A DNA stretch of 64,000 nucleotides from VRUE01 sp963725085 (lineage in GTDB: Bacteria; Actinomycetota; Thermoleophilia; Solirubrobacterales; 70-9). The notes under the pieces were generated by a model. It made no database searches and was not told where the DNA came from. It saw only the letters and a program-made list of their open reading frames with translations. The stretch spans positions 992,001 to 1,056,000 of the forward strand of contig CAVRXM010000005.1 of NCBI GenBank assembly GCA_963725085.1. Direction: 5' to 3'. The position numbers and the translations under genes were made by a program. The first letter of the stretch is position 1. Every line of letters starts with the position of its first letter. Of the stretch, positions 1 to 8,269 are shown one piece after another.

Positions 1-110
1 AAGGAGACGATCAGAACGATCGACGCCGCCCACGCGAACAGCCATGCCGGGACCGGAAGGTCCTGCCGCGACGCCAGCGCGTGCGCGAAGGGAAGGAAGG
101 TAAGGCTCAT
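1..110 (-). CDS. Membrane protein, N-terminus only (cut by window edge)
   Basis: The frame opens with an ATG at 110-108 and runs off the left edge, giving about 36 residues. It begins MSLTFLPFAHALASR and continues into the hydrophobic stretch WLFAWAASIVLIV, so a membrane protein is likely. Its ATG overlaps the TGA of the lipoprotein gene upstream (ATGA, 110-107), which indicates translational coupling in one operon. From memory the opening resembles large actinobacterial membrane proteins labelled fenitrothion hydrolase, but too little is present to support that name. Confidence 0.55.
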   Translation of the reverse strand, partial: MSLTFLPFAHALASRQDLPVPAWLFAWAASIVLIVS

Positions 111-493
111 GGATTGACCCGCAGCTCCGCTATCTGTTCCTCAGCCGGGTGCACCTCGACCTCGTAGATGCCTTCGAGTTCGGCCGGGAACGAGACGGTG
201 ACCGTTCCTCCCGCCGGAACTTTCTTCTCGACTTCGTAGCCGTGGACGTGGACCTCGGTGGCGGTGTTCGATTCGACCTTGAATTCGACCTCTTCGCCGG
301 AGCTGTATTCGAGCGTTTCGACGCCGTTGACCGGTTCTTCGTCGCGGACGACGATCGTCGGCGGCGTTCCTGCCGCCTGCGACGTCCCCGACCCGCCGGC
401 CGTCGTCGAGCCGCCACCGCTCCCGCCACAGGCCACCAGGCCCACGGCGGCGGCGAGCGCCAGAAGCAGCGCGAACGATCTCTTGTAAGCCAT
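107..493 (-). CDS. Cupredoxin-like exported lipoprotein
   Basis: Predicted lipoprotein of 128 residues. Basic residues and a hydrophobic stretch lead to the lipobox LVAC with the lipidated Cys at residue 22. A Gly/Ser/Thr-rich linker runs to about residue 42. The rest looks like a small all-beta domain of cupredoxin type, with HVHGYE near residue 82 and a last strand IAELRVNP. Only His residues are seen as possible metal ligands; there is no Cys/Met set, so copper binding is unproven. It sits between a small membrane protein upstream and a membrane protein downstream whose ATG overlaps its stop. Lipoprotein status is firm; the fold is judged by eye. Confidence 0.75.
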   Translation of the reverse strand: MAYKRSFALLLALAAAVGLVACGGSGGGSTTAGGSGTSQAAGTPPTIVVRDEEPVNGVETLEYSSGEEVEFKVESNTATEVHVHGYEVEKKVPAGGTVTVSFPAELEGIYEVEVHPAEEQIAELRVNP

Positions 494-532
494 GTCTCTC
501 TCCTTTTCGAGTCGCAGTGCGTTCGGTCCGCG

Positions 533-769
533 CTAGGCGGGCGGAGCGCGTCCAGCAATCGAGAAGGCGAGCAGCTGGCCGCCGTGGGCCGCGTGGGAGG
601 CGACCGGGCGGGGACGGCGAGCGTTGACCGCGGTGGTGATTCGCGAGCGGGCGCGGGTTGCGATCCGCTCGGCGAGGCGCATCGCAGTCTCGAGGCCGGG
701 ATAGCGGCCGAAGAGCAGCGAGGCAACGAGAACCAGGAGCGGCAGCCCCGCCAGGACGATCTCGATCAT
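533..769 (-). CDS. Small membrane-anchored protein of unknown function
   Basis: A 78-residue frame with an N-terminal hydrophobic segment (IVLAGLPLLVLVASLLFG, residues 4-21), then a basic amphipathic stretch (LAERIATRARSR) and a tail without recognisable domains. It is 39 bp upstream of the cupredoxin-like lipoprotein on the same strand, so it is probably the first gene of that membrane/lipoprotein operon. No family was recognised. The N-terminal membrane anchor and operon position make it more likely real than a chance frame. Confidence 0.5.
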   Translation of the reverse strand: MIEIVLAGLPLLVLVASLLFGRYPGLETAMRLAERIATRARSRITTAVNARRPRPVASHAAHGGQLLAFSIAGRAPPA

Positions 770-822
770 CGCCGCGGGAAGTTAGCGCAACCGCGCTGCG
801 CCAAGGCTAAATTCTTGCTCAA

Positions 823-1449
823 TCAGGCGGCGATCGAGATCCCGTCGAGCAGGTGCCAGTTGGCCCTGAAGGCCTCCTCCGCGGCCGCCGCCAGGGCATC
901 GGGGTCGGCGCCGTCGAGATGCGCCTCGATCAGCGAACGACCCTCGGCCGCGTGGTGCACGTCGGCCTTCTCGTGGAGTCGGAAGTACTCGTTGCCGTCG
1001 CCGTCGCCGATCCCGTAGTGGGTTGCCAGCCCCTCGCGCTTGGTGCGTGAGATCTGCGGCTGGCCGCTCTCGATCGCGTAGAGGCGGACGAGCTGGGAGA
1101 GGCGGTCGTCCTCGGCGGTCCAGGCCGCGACGCACTCGCGCGTCTCCGGCGTCGGCGCGGCCGAGCTGTCACCGCCGACGGCGTCGACGAAGCCGTCCCA
1201 AAGGGCGACGTGGTCCGCCTCCTCGGCGGCGTGGCGACGAAGCGCGGCGCGCTCGGCGGGAGGGGCGGACTCGGCGACGGAGGCGCTGAGACGGGCGATC
1301 GCAGCGGTCGCGTGCCGGTACTGCCCCGAGTAGGCGGCCAGCTCCTCGCGGGTCAGCTCACCGGCCGACCAGCGCTGGTAGAAGGGGTGCTCGAGGACGT
1401 TCCAGCGCTCGCGGGCCTGCTCGATCGACTCCCAGACATCGTTGCTCAC
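823..1449 (-). CDS. TenA/PqqC-fold protein, CADD-like (heme-oxygenase-like diiron family)
   Basis: A 208-residue all-helical protein. The GTG at 1449-1447 is taken as start because AAGGAGGA lies just upstream; the open frame further upstream lacks coding character. Family features are HPFYQRWSAGEL (residues 21-32), EEADH (76-80), YAIESGQPQIS (124-134) and HEKADVHH (159-166), which supply the Glu/His residues expected of a dimetal site in the CADD/CT610 group. Members known in Chlamydia make p-aminobenzoate by self-sacrifice; others are only annotated as iron-containing redox enzymes. Whether this one does either is not shown. It is divergent from the thioredoxin-like gene at 1505. Confidence 0.75.
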   Translation of the reverse strand: MSNDVWESIEQARERWNVLEHPFYQRWSAGELTREELAAYSGQYRHATAAIARLSASVAESAPPAERAALRRHAAEEADHVALWDGFVDAVGGDSSAAPTPETRECVAAWTAEDDRLSQLVRLYAIESGQPQISRTKREGLATHYGIGDGDGNEYFRLHEKADVHHAAEGRSLIEAHLDGADPDALAAAAEEAFRANWHLLDGISIAA

Positions 1450-1504
1450 GTCAGTCCTCCTTCGTCGCCGTGCGGAGCGGCCAGGATAACGTCCGGCCCC
1501 GCCG

Positions 1505-2326
1505 ATGCGACCGGATCGTGACCACATCGCGGCCCCCGACCTGCCGACGGAGATCGAGTGGGTGGGCGCCGCTCCGGGCTCAATGCCGGAGCTGACGGCG
1601 GCCGGGCCCGCCCTGGTCCACTTCCTCGACTTCGCCCAGCTCAACAGCGTCCGCACCCTCCCCTACCTGGTCGAGTGGGACGCCCGTTACCGGGAGGTCG
1701 GCCTCAGCACGCTCGGGGTCCAGGCGCCGCGGTTCCCGTTCGGCGCCGACCCGGCGGCCGTCGCAACCGGCCTCGAGCGCCTCGGCGTCCCGTTCCCGGT
1801 CGCGATCGACGCCCGGCGCGAGCTCTGGCACGCCTACGGTTGCGAGGGCTGGCCGAGCCTGTTCCTCTGGAACCAGGGCGGGGCGCTGGCCTGGTTCCAC
1901 TTCGGCGAGGGGGACTACCGCGGGACCGAGGAGGCGATCCAGGCCGAGCTGCGCGAGATCGACGCGCTGCGCGAGCTGCCGGAGCCGATCGCGCCGCTTC
2001 GCCCCACCGACGTCCCGGGTGAGGTCGTGATCGCCCCGACGCCGGAGGTCTTCCCGGGCGGGTCGTGGGAGCGGCCGTGGGTCGCGGGCGAGGAAGGAGA
2101 GACGCTCGAGCTCGCCTACGAGGCGGGTGGCGCCCACGTCACCGCCGAGGGCGAGGGCGAGATCGCGATCGCGATCGACGACACCGCAACCGATCCGGTC
2201 CGAGTGAATGGCGCCGCCCTCTATCCGCTCGCCGAGCATCCCCGCCACGAGCACCACTCCCTCTCCCTCCGCCCCTCCCCCGGCGCCCGCATCTGGTCAG
2301 TGAGCTTTGCCGCGGGCGTTCCCTAG
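1505..2326 (+). CDS. DipZ-like thioredoxin domain plus C-terminal beta domain, redox cysteines absent
   Basis: A 273-residue protein without signal peptide. Residues about 25-155 follow the thioredoxin/TlpA domain found at the C-terminus of DipZ/CcdA-type proteins: FAQLNSVRTLPY stands where family members have a TCINCIRTLPY-like segment, and FHFGEGDY matches the later family segment. Both active-site cysteines are replaced (Gln44 and Ser47), so disulfide chemistry is not possible. Residues about 175-270 look like the beta-rich C-terminal domain (GGSWERPW, ITIAID-like strands). It may be a structural or binding relic of the family. Its TAG interlocks with the TAG of the convergent methyltransferase gene (CTAG at 2323-2326). 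Confidence 0.75.
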   Translation: MRPDRDHIAAPDLPTEIEWVGAAPGSMPELTAAGPALVHFLDFAQLNSVRTLPYLVEWDARYREVGLSTLGVQAPRFPFGADPAAVATGLERLGVPFPVAIDARRELWHAYGCEGWPSLFLWNQGGALAWFHFGEGDYRGTEEAIQAELREIDALRELPEPIAPLRPTDVPGEVVIAPTPEVFPGGSWERPWVAGEEGETLELAYEAGGAHVTAEGEGEIAIAIDDTATDPVRVNGAALYPLAEHPRHEHHSLSLRPSPGARIWSVSFAAGVP

Positions 2327-3090
2327 ACGGTCGCTGACGCGTACCAACTGCGGGCATCGAGGGTGAACGGCCCCTCGGGCAGCTCGGACCGGATCGCCTC
2401 GCACACCGCTTCCTTCTCCTCGTCCTCGAGTTTTGCGAGCGCCTGGCCCGCGGGCCCAACCGCGAACGTGAACGGCATCCAGAGGTCCTCGAAATCCGCG
2501 TACTCCACACTGACCACGAGTGCGCCGGCGGCGATGTCGCGAAGGCCCGCGCGCTCCAGGCGCTCGGCGATGTCGCCCTCCGAGGTTCCGGCTCGGGGCT
2601 GCTCGCCCTCGGTGTCGGGCCTGACGGTTTTCATCGCGCTCCAGAACAGCCGCAGCATCGTCATCCCGCCGCCGGCGATGTCCCACATGCAGGCCCCGAC
2701 CCGGCCTCCGGGCCGGGTGACTCGCGCCATCTGCCCAAGCCCGGCGTCGGCGTCGCGCATGAAGGCGAGCACCAGGCAGGAGAGCGCAGCGTCGAATGAG
2801 TCGTCCCCCCAGGGCAGCTCCTCGGCGACGCCCTGGCGCACATCCGCACCCGGGTTGCGCTCCCGACAGGCGGCGACGAACTGCTCGGCGGGGTCGATCG
2901 CGGCGACGTGCTCTGCCTCGACCCGGCCCGCCAGCTCCGAGGTCAGGCCGCCCGGCCCACAACCGACGTCCAGCACCCGCATTCCCTCCGTCACTCCGAC
3001 CTCGTCGACCAGCTTGCGGGCGAGCGGAACGGTGTACCGGCCCATGAAGCGGTCGTAGTGCTCGGCGGGAGCGACGAACTGGGACATCAT
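2323..3090 (-). CDS. Class I SAM-dependent methyltransferase
   Basis: A 255-residue methyltransferase of the UbiE/type 11 class. VLDVGCGPGGL is motif I (SAM binding), AAIDPAEQF motif II, and GDDSFDAALSCLVLAFM the motif IV region; the C-terminal half has the helical cap common to sarcosine/phosphatidylethanolamine-type methyltransferases. The substrate is not evident. The start is ATG 3090-3088, which overlaps the TGA of ispH (ATGATG), with a second ATG immediately after. It is therefore the second gene of an ispH operon. Confidence 0.85.
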   Translation of the reverse strand: MMSQFVAPAEHYDRFMGRYTVPLARKLVDEVGVTEGMRVLDVGCGPGGLTSELAGRVEAEHVAAIDPAEQFVAACRERNPGADVRQGVAEELPWGDDSFDAALSCLVLAFMRDADAGLGQMARVTRPGGRVGACMWDIAGGGMTMLRLFWSAMKTVRPDTEGEQPRAGTSEGDIAERLERAGLRDIAAGALVVSVEYADFEDLWMPFTFAVGPAGQALAKLEDEEKEAVCEAIRSELPEGPFTLDARSWYASATV

Positions 3091-4055
3091 GCCCGCGCGG
3101 CAAGCTCCTCGCGGATCTCCTTCGGCAGCATGAAGCGAACGTCCTCGTCGACGGTCCGCAGCTCGGCGACATCGTCGGCGCCGCGCTCGCGGAAGAACTG
3201 GACCAGCGCCTCGACCAGCTCCTCGGGCGCGCTCGCGCCGGAGGTGATGCCGACGGTCTCGACCCCCTCCAGCCACTCCTCCCGCACCTGGGTGTGATTG
3301 TCGATCAGGTGGGAGGCGGCGCCGTGCTCGCGGGCGACCTCGACCAGGCGGTTGGAGTTCGAGGAGTTGGTCGACCCGATCACCAGCACCAGGTCGCACT
3401 CGCTGGCCAGCTGCTTCACCGCGATCTGGCGGTTTGTCGTCGCGTAACAGATGTCGTCGGACTTGGGGCTGACGATCGCCGGAAACCGCGAGCGCAGGGC
3501 GGCGATGATCTCCCCCGTCTCGTCGACCGAGAGGGTCGTCTGGGTGATGAAGGCGACTCGCTCGGGGTCCGACACCTCGAGGGTCTCGACCTCGTCGACG
3601 GTCTGGACCAGGACGATGCTCGCCGGCGCCTCGCCGGTCGTCCCTTCGACCTCCTCGTGGCCCTCGTGGCCGATCAGGACGATCGTGTAGCCGTCGGCGG
3701 CGAAGCGCCGCGCCTCGACGTGGACCTTCGTCACCAGCGGGCAGGTGGCGTCGATCGTCCGCAGCCGGCGGGCGGCGGCGTTGTCGTGCACCGCCGGGGC
3801 GACGCCGTGGGCGGAGAAGACCACCATCTCGCCCTCCGGGACCTCGGTCTCCTCCTCGACGAAGATCGCGCCCCGCTTCGAGAGTTCCTCGACGACGTGC
3901 TTGTTGTGGACGATCTCCTTGCGGACGTAGACCGGCGCTCCGTACAACTCGAGCGCGCGCTCGACCGTTTGAACGGCGCGATCGACGCCGGCGCAGTAGC
4001 CACGGGGCGCGGCGAGCAGGACTCGCCGCGGGGCAGAGATCGACGCTGAGGGCAT
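3087..4055 (-). CDS. ispH: 4-hydroxy-3-methylbut-2-enyl diphosphate reductase
   Basis: A 322-residue IspH (LytB), the last enzyme of the MEP isoprenoid pathway, making IPP and DMAPP from HMBPP in the cytoplasm. The three [4Fe-4S] cysteines are visible at residues 21 (GYCAGV), 105 (DATCPL) and 202 (ICYATTNRQ). The catalytic Glu is in TGEAP at about 141, and STNSSNSNRL near 228-236 forms the substrate pocket. Length is typical. The start ATG 4055-4053 leaves MPSASISAPRR before the first strand. The large open frame upstream on this strand is the antisense of the acyltransferase gene. The gene overlaps the downstream methyltransferase. Confidence 0.95.
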   Translation of the reverse strand: MPSASISAPRRVLLAAPRGYCAGVDRAVQTVERALELYGAPVYVRKEIVHNKHVVEELSKRGAIFVEEETEVPEGEMVVFSAHGVAPAVHDNAAARRLRTIDATCPLVTKVHVEARRFAADGYTIVLIGHEGHEEVEGTTGEAPASIVLVQTVDEVETLEVSDPERVAFITQTTLSVDETGEIIAALRSRFPAIVSPKSDDICYATTNRQIAVKQLASECDLVLVIGSTNSSNSNRLVEVAREHGAASHLIDNHTQVREEWLEGVETVGITSGASAPEELVEALVQFFRERGADDVAELRTVDEDVRFMLPKEIREELAARA

Positions 4056-4166
4056 GACCGCAGGGTACCGATGGCTACCGGCTAGCCTTGCACCATGAGC
4101 ACGGAACGAGCAAGCAGTGCATATCTGGTTCTTCGCGCGGCGAGTGAAGCGCGAGGCATTTGTTCC

Positions 4167-5585
4167 ATGACCACGAACGGAGGTCATCTCGACAGGCTCA
4201 CCGCCGCCGACGCCTCGTTCCTGACGAACGAGACCTCGACGAGCCATATGCACATCGGCGGCCTCCTGATCTTCGAGGGCCCTCCCCCGCCCTACCTCGA
4301 CCTCGTCGACCACGTCCGGGGGCGGCTCGACAAAGTTCCGCGCTTCCGCCAGCGGCTGGTGACGCCGCCGCTGGAGGCCGGGCGGCCGCTCTGGGCGGAC
4401 GACGTCAACTTCAACCTCAAGTACCACATCCGCCACACGGCGCTGCCCGAGCCGGGCGGCGAGCGGCAGCTGATGCGGCTCGCCGGCCGCGTCTTCTCGC
4501 AGCAGCTCGACCGCTCGAAGCCGCTCTGGGAGATGTGGCTCGTCCAGGGGCTCGAGCGCGACCGTTTCGCGATCTTGACCAAGACCCACCATGCCGCGGT
4601 CGACGGGATCTCCGGGGTCGACATCGGCAGCGTCCTCTTCGACCTCGAGCGCGCCCCGGAGCCGGCGCCTGTCCACGACGGCTGGAAGCCTCAGCCGACC
4701 CCGAGCGGCGCCAAGCTGGTGGCCCGCGGCGTGTCCGAGGCGGCCGGGGCGCCGCTGCGGCTGGCCGAGCAGGCGCTGGGCGTGGTGCGCCGGCCCGACT
4801 CCGCCGCCCAGCGCGCCACCGAGGCCCTCGAGGGTCTCGGCGAGATCGTCGGGGCGCTCGCCGACCCGGCGCCGAAGATCCCGCTCAACGAGCCGATCGG
4901 CCCCCACCGGCGGTTCGTCGTCACCCGATCCGAGCTGGCGACCCTGAAACGGATCAAGGACACCCTCGGCGGGACCGTCAACGACGTCGTCCTGGCGGTG
5001 GTCACCGGCGCGTTGCGCCGCTGGCTCCACCGGCGCGGGATTCGCACCGAGGGACTCGAGCTGCGGGCGCTGGTTCCGGTCTCGATCCGCACCGAGGACG
5101 AGCGCGGCGAGCTCGGCAATCGCCTCACGGTGATGCGCGGGCCGCTGCCCGTCTATCTCGAGGACCCGGTGCGGCGGCTGCGGGTCGTGACCCAGCAGAT
5201 GGAGGGCCTGAAGCGCTCGAAGCAGGCGCTCGGCGCCGAAGTGATCTCCCGCTTCAACGACTTTGCGCCGATGACGCTCCTCGCCCAGGCCTCGCGGCTC
5301 AACTTCTCGACCCGGCTCTTCAACCTGATCGTGACCAACGTCCCCGGGCCCCAGCTCCCGCTCTACGTCCTCGGCCGCGAAATGGAGGAGGTCTTCCCGA
5401 TCGCCTTCCTGCCCGAGAACCACGGCCTCGCGGTCGCGATCATCAGCTACAACGGCCGGATCGGGTTCGGGCTGCTCGCCGACTACGACTCGGTCGAGGA
5501 CGTGGTCACGGTCGCCGAGGGGATCGACGAGTCGCTTGCCGAGCTCGAGCAGGCGGCCGCCGCGCTCGGAGCAGCCGACGGCTGA
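4167..5585 (+). CDS. Wax ester synthase / diacylglycerol O-acyltransferase (WS/DGAT)
   Basis: A 472-residue acyltransferase that uses acyl-CoA to make triacylglycerol or wax ester storage lipid. The catalytic HHAAVDG lies at residues 141-147, PLWEMW at 119-124, and conserved NDVVLAVVTGALRRWL and FNLIVTNVPGPQ blocks follow; length is normal for the family. The ATG at 4167 is preferred: the in-frame ATG at 4095 adds 24 residues whose codons are much poorer in G/C at third positions than the rest, and members usually open with a LDRLTAADASFL-type segment close to the N-terminus. It is divergent from ispH. Lipid storage of this type is common in Actinomycetota. Confidence 0.9.
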   Translation: MTTNGGHLDRLTAADASFLTNETSTSHMHIGGLLIFEGPPPPYLDLVDHVRGRLDKVPRFRQRLVTPPLEAGRPLWADDVNFNLKYHIRHTALPEPGGERQLMRLAGRVFSQQLDRSKPLWEMWLVQGLERDRFAILTKTHHAAVDGISGVDIGSVLFDLERAPEPAPVHDGWKPQPTPSGAKLVARGVSEAAGAPLRLAEQALGVVRRPDSAAQRATEALEGLGEIVGALADPAPKIPLNEPIGPHRRFVVTRSELATLKRIKDTLGGTVNDVVLAVVTGALRRWLHRRGIRTEGLELRALVPVSIRTEDERGELGNRLTVMRGPLPVYLEDPVRRLRVVTQQMEGLKRSKQALGAEVISRFNDFAPMTLLAQASRLNFSTRLFNLIVTNVPGPQLPLYVLGREMEEVFPIAFLPENHGLAVAIISYNGRIGFGLLADYDSVEDVVTVAEGIDESLAELEQAAAALGAADG

Positions 5586-5601
5586 TCTCTAGGCTGGAGG
5601 G

Positions 5602-6081
5602 ATGGCACTGCTCGTCATCCTCTTCATCGTCGTCCCGATCGTCGAGCTCTACGTGATCATCCAGGTCGGGCAGGCGATCGGGGTCGTGCCGACCCTGGCG
5701 CTGCTACTCGCCGACGCCCTGCTCGGCTCGCTGCTGCTCCGCCACCAGGGCCGCGGTGCCTGGCGCCGCTTCAACGAGGCGCTTGCCCAGAGGCGGTTCC
5801 CGGCCCGCGAGGTGGCCGATGGATTGATGATCGCGATCGGCGGCACGCTGCTGCTGACACCGGGGTTCGTGACCGACATCTTCGGGCTGATCCTGCTGAT
5901 CCCGCCGACCCGGGCCCTGGTCCGCCGCTTCATGGGCCTCTACCTCGGCCGTCGCTTCGTCGTCGTCGGGACGGGGCCCTTCCGCTCGACCGGAGCCGGC
6001 CCAGCCCAGCCGGGGCCCGGCTATGACTTCGAGGGCACCGCCGAGGAGGTCGACGGCGAGGACCCGCAGCTCGGGCGCTAG
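5602..6081 (+). CDS. fxsA: FxsA family membrane protein
   Basis: A 159-residue FxsA family protein: N-terminal transmembrane helix (LLVILFIVVPIVELYVII), a second helix (LALLLADALLGSLLL), the family segment GxLLLTPGFVTDIFGLILLIPPTR near residues 80-100, then a hydrophilic Gly/Pro-rich tail. The E. coli protein affects phage F exclusion; the cellular role of actinobacterial members is unknown. It starts 17 bp after the acyltransferase and is probably cotranscribed. Its TAG interlocks with the TAG of the convergent gene (CTAG, 6078-6081). Confidence 0.9.
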   Translation: MALLVILFIVVPIVELYVIIQVGQAIGVVPTLALLLADALLGSLLLRHQGRGAWRRFNEALAQRRFPAREVADGLMIAIGGTLLLTPGFVTDIFGLILLIPPTRALVRRFMGLYLGRRFVVVGTGPFRSTGAGPAQPGPGYDFEGTAEEVDGEDPQLGR

Positions 6082-7322
6082 CGGACGCTTCCTTCGAGGA
6101 CGCGGTTGACCTCTTCGAGCTTTGCGGTGGTGGCGCGGAGCTCCCCGGCCAGGGTGTCGAACCCGCTCACCTGCGCTTCGAGCTCCTCGATGCGCCGCTG
6201 CGCAGCGGACAGCTCGACTTCGAGCCGCTCGGACTGGGCGTCCGTGCTCTCGAGCTCGGCGATCCGTCGCTCGACCGAGGCAGCAAGCTCATCCGCCCGT
6301 CGGGCGGTCTCCTGCAGTGATCCAAGCTCGTCCTCGAGATCGAGCACCCCGCTACCGCCCGCCGCGGGCTCCGGCTCGGATTCGGGCTCGAGGTCCGGGA
6401 ACCGGACGAGCTCGGGCTTCAGCTCGAAGACCACCTCGGCGTCGGGGTCGTCGTCTGCCAGCTCGGGCTCCGGGAACCGGACGAGCTCGAGCTCCGGCTC
6501 CGGCTCGGTCTCGGGCTCCGGCTCGGTCTCGGGCTCCGGCTCGGTCTCGGGCTCAGGCTCCGGCTCGACATCGATCTCCGGCTTCAGCTCGAGCTCGGGG
6601 TCGGTTCCGCCCTCGAGTACCGGCGTCGGCTCAAACGGCGACGCGACCTCGACCACCGGCTCGATCGCGGACTCCTCGGCCTGCGGCTCCTCGACCGCCG
6701 GTTCCTCGGCCTGCGGCTCCTCCCTCGCCGGCTCCTCGACCGCCGGTTCCTCAGGTGGATCCTCCGCCGCGGGCTCGGGCGCTGCGACCGCCGGCCTCGC
6801 GACCGGATGCTCGGGCAGGCCCTCGATCAGGGCGTCGATCCCCGAGGAGGTCGCAATCGCAGGCCGCACGGAGTTCCGGGTCATCACTTCGATGTCGCTG
6901 ATCCCAAGGGTGTCGAACGGGTCCTGGACGGCTACGATCAGCGCCCCGTCGCCGGCGAAGGCGATTGGCACGGCGCGGTAGCGCTGGGCGGCCGAGCGGG
7001 TCACCATCTGCGCCGCGTCGGTGTCGACCTCGAACTCTTCGAGGTCTACGTGGTCAAGCCCGTTGCGCTCCGCGATCGCCCGCGAGAGGCTCTCCTCGTC
7101 GAGGATGCCCGACTCGAGCAGGTATCGCTCGAGGCTCCTCTCGGTCTCCTGCGCCGCCTGCTGCGCCGCCTCGATCGTCTCCTGATCCGCGAGGCCGAGC
7201 TCGACCACGACGTCGGCGAGAAAGACTCCGCGCCGATCCGGGTTCGAGGGCGCGGTCACCCCCGCCGCCCCCGGGTCGAAGCCGGCGGTGGTGGCGCGAG
7301 CCTGGGTGGCCAGTTCCGTCAT
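6078..7322 (-). CDS. GspE N-terminal (MshEN-like) domain protein with acidic Glu-Pro repeat and coiled coil, no ATPase
   Basis: A 414-residue protein with three parts. Residues about 30-165 match the N-terminal domain of GspE/PilB/MshE ATPases (GISDIEVMTRNSVRPA and ALIVAVQDPFD are typical). Residues about 175-320 are a low-complexity acidic stretch of repeated EPEPE, EEPAVEEP and LVRFPEPEL units. Residues about 330-412 are a heptad-type coiled coil (RADELAASVERRIAELEST onward). The ATPase core of the family is missing. The usual RLG triplet of c-di-GMP-binding MshEN domains reads FLA in the first repeat and SLE in the second, so c-di-GMP binding is doubtful. Its ATG overlaps the TGA of the upstream GAF/GGDEF-like gene (ATGA, 7319-7322), so the two products are probably made together. 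Confidence 0.75.
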   Translation of the reverse strand: MTELATQARATTAGFDPGAAGVTAPSNPDRRGVFLADVVVELGLADQETIEAAQQAAQETERSLERYLLESGILDEESLSRAIAERNGLDHVDLEEFEVDTDAAQMVTRSAAQRYRAVPIAFAGDGALIVAVQDPFDTLGISDIEVMTRNSVRPAIATSSGIDALIEGLPEHPVARPAVAAPEPAAEDPPEEPAVEEPAREEPQAEEPAVEEPQAEESAIEPVVEVASPFEPTPVLEGGTDPELELKPEIDVEPEPEPETEPEPETEPEPETEPEPELELVRFPEPELADDDPDAEVVFELKPELVRFPDLEPESEPEPAAGGSGVLDLEDELGSLQETARRADELAASVERRIAELESTDAQSERLEVELSAAQRRIEELEAQVSGFDTLAGELRATTAKLEEVNRVLEGSVR

Positions 7323-8269
7323 TCGAGCGCCGCCGGTGCCGAGAGGCTCTCTGCCGGAGACCCGCCGCCGTCGCCGGCCGCGGCCTCGGCGAGGTCGAGG
7401 GCTTCATTCGGTGTGGTGGTGCCGGCCAGCGGCTGGATGCCGCATGAGACGTCAATAGCCGCCTGCTCGCCGCCTGTGACGCGTTCGAGCGCACCCAGGT
7501 ACCGGGCGACGAAGGCCGGCGTCTCCTCCACGGGGCAGCCGACGAGAATCGCGGCCAGCGACATCTCCCCGACCCGTCCGACCCTGTCGGCCCCCCTGAC
7601 GGTGGCCGCGAGCACGTCGGCGGCCATCTTCAGGGCAAGGCGATCGCCGGGGGCCGGCGTGCCGCTGCCATTCGGGGAGGTTGCGACGCGGCAGACGACG
7701 AGCACGGACTCGACCGCTTCCTCGCCGACGGCGTTCCACTCGGCCCGGAGCAGGTCGCTGAACCCTTCGCGGTCGGGAAGGCTGGTTTCGGCGTCGGTGC
7801 TGGGACCGGCGTTGACCTGGCCCCGCAGGCGCCGCAGCTCCGAGCGCAGCTGAACGCTTTCCCATTCGTGGCCGAGCAGCCTCGCGGCGATCCCCAGCTG
7901 GGCGGCGTGCTCGGGCCGGTAGACGTCCGGCTCCGCGGAGACGGCGCAGAGGACGCCGGCGATCCTGCCATCGGCCATCTCCAGCGGCGCGCTGATCCAG
8001 TCGACGGCGCTGAGCGACCGGAACGAGTCGGGGCTGACGACGCCGGCCTCGGCCGGGATCAGGGCGGTGCCCCGACGGAGCCCCTCGACGGCGTCCCCCC
8101 TCACCTCGATCACGTAGTGGATCTGCTCATCATGGTCGAGACGGCCGAGGACGAGGACGCCGGGAACCACGTCTGTGAGCGTCTCGAGAAGGGAGTCGGC
8201 GGCTTCGGAGAAGTTCTGGAAACGACGCTGCGCGAGCCCGATCAGCGCCCCGGTCTCTCTCGGATCCAT
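7319..8269 (-). CDS. GAF domain plus degenerate GGDEF-like domain protein
   Basis: A 316-residue cytoplasmic protein. Residues about 10-145 look like a GAF sensor domain (VSPDSFRSLSAVDWISAPLE, then IAGVLCAVSAEP). Residues about 165-305 follow a GGDEF fold: SLPDREGFSDLL corresponds to the usual L-x-N-R opening and DRVGRVGEMSLAAILVGC to the strand carrying the GGDEF motif, which here reads VGEMS. The metal and GTP residues are lost, so diguanylate cyclase activity is not expected; a sensor or scaffold role is inferred. It is the first gene of a coupled pair with the MshEN-like protein downstream. It is divergent from the cupredoxin gene at 8465. Confidence 0.7.
   Translation of the reverse strand: MDPRETGALIGLAQRRFQNFSEAADSLLETLTDVVPGVLVLGRLDHDEQIHYVIEVRGDAVEGLRRGTALIPAEAGVVSPDSFRSLSAVDWISAPLEMADGRIAGVLCAVSAEPDVYRPEHAAQLGIAARLLGHEWESVQLRSELRRLRGQVNAGPSTDAETSLPDREGFSDLLRAEWNAVGEEAVESVLVVCRVATSPNGSGTPAPGDRLALKMAADVLAATVRGADRVGRVGEMSLAAILVGCPVEETPAFVARYLGALERVTGGEQAAIDVSCGIQPLAGTTTPNEALDLAEAAAGDGGGSPAESLSAPAALE

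Noticed and set aside
4056..5423. N-terminal extension of ispH by about 450 residues
   Set aside because: It lies antisense to the WS/DGAT gene and has no IspH relatives' features; the ATG at 4055 gives the normal length.
6106..6981. Ser/Gly-rich repeat protein on the plus strand
   Set aside because: It is the reverse complement of the Glu-Pro repeat region of the MshEN-like gene.
7319..8269. Active diguanylate cyclase
   Set aside because: The GGDEF motif reads VGEMS, so metal and GTP residues are missing.
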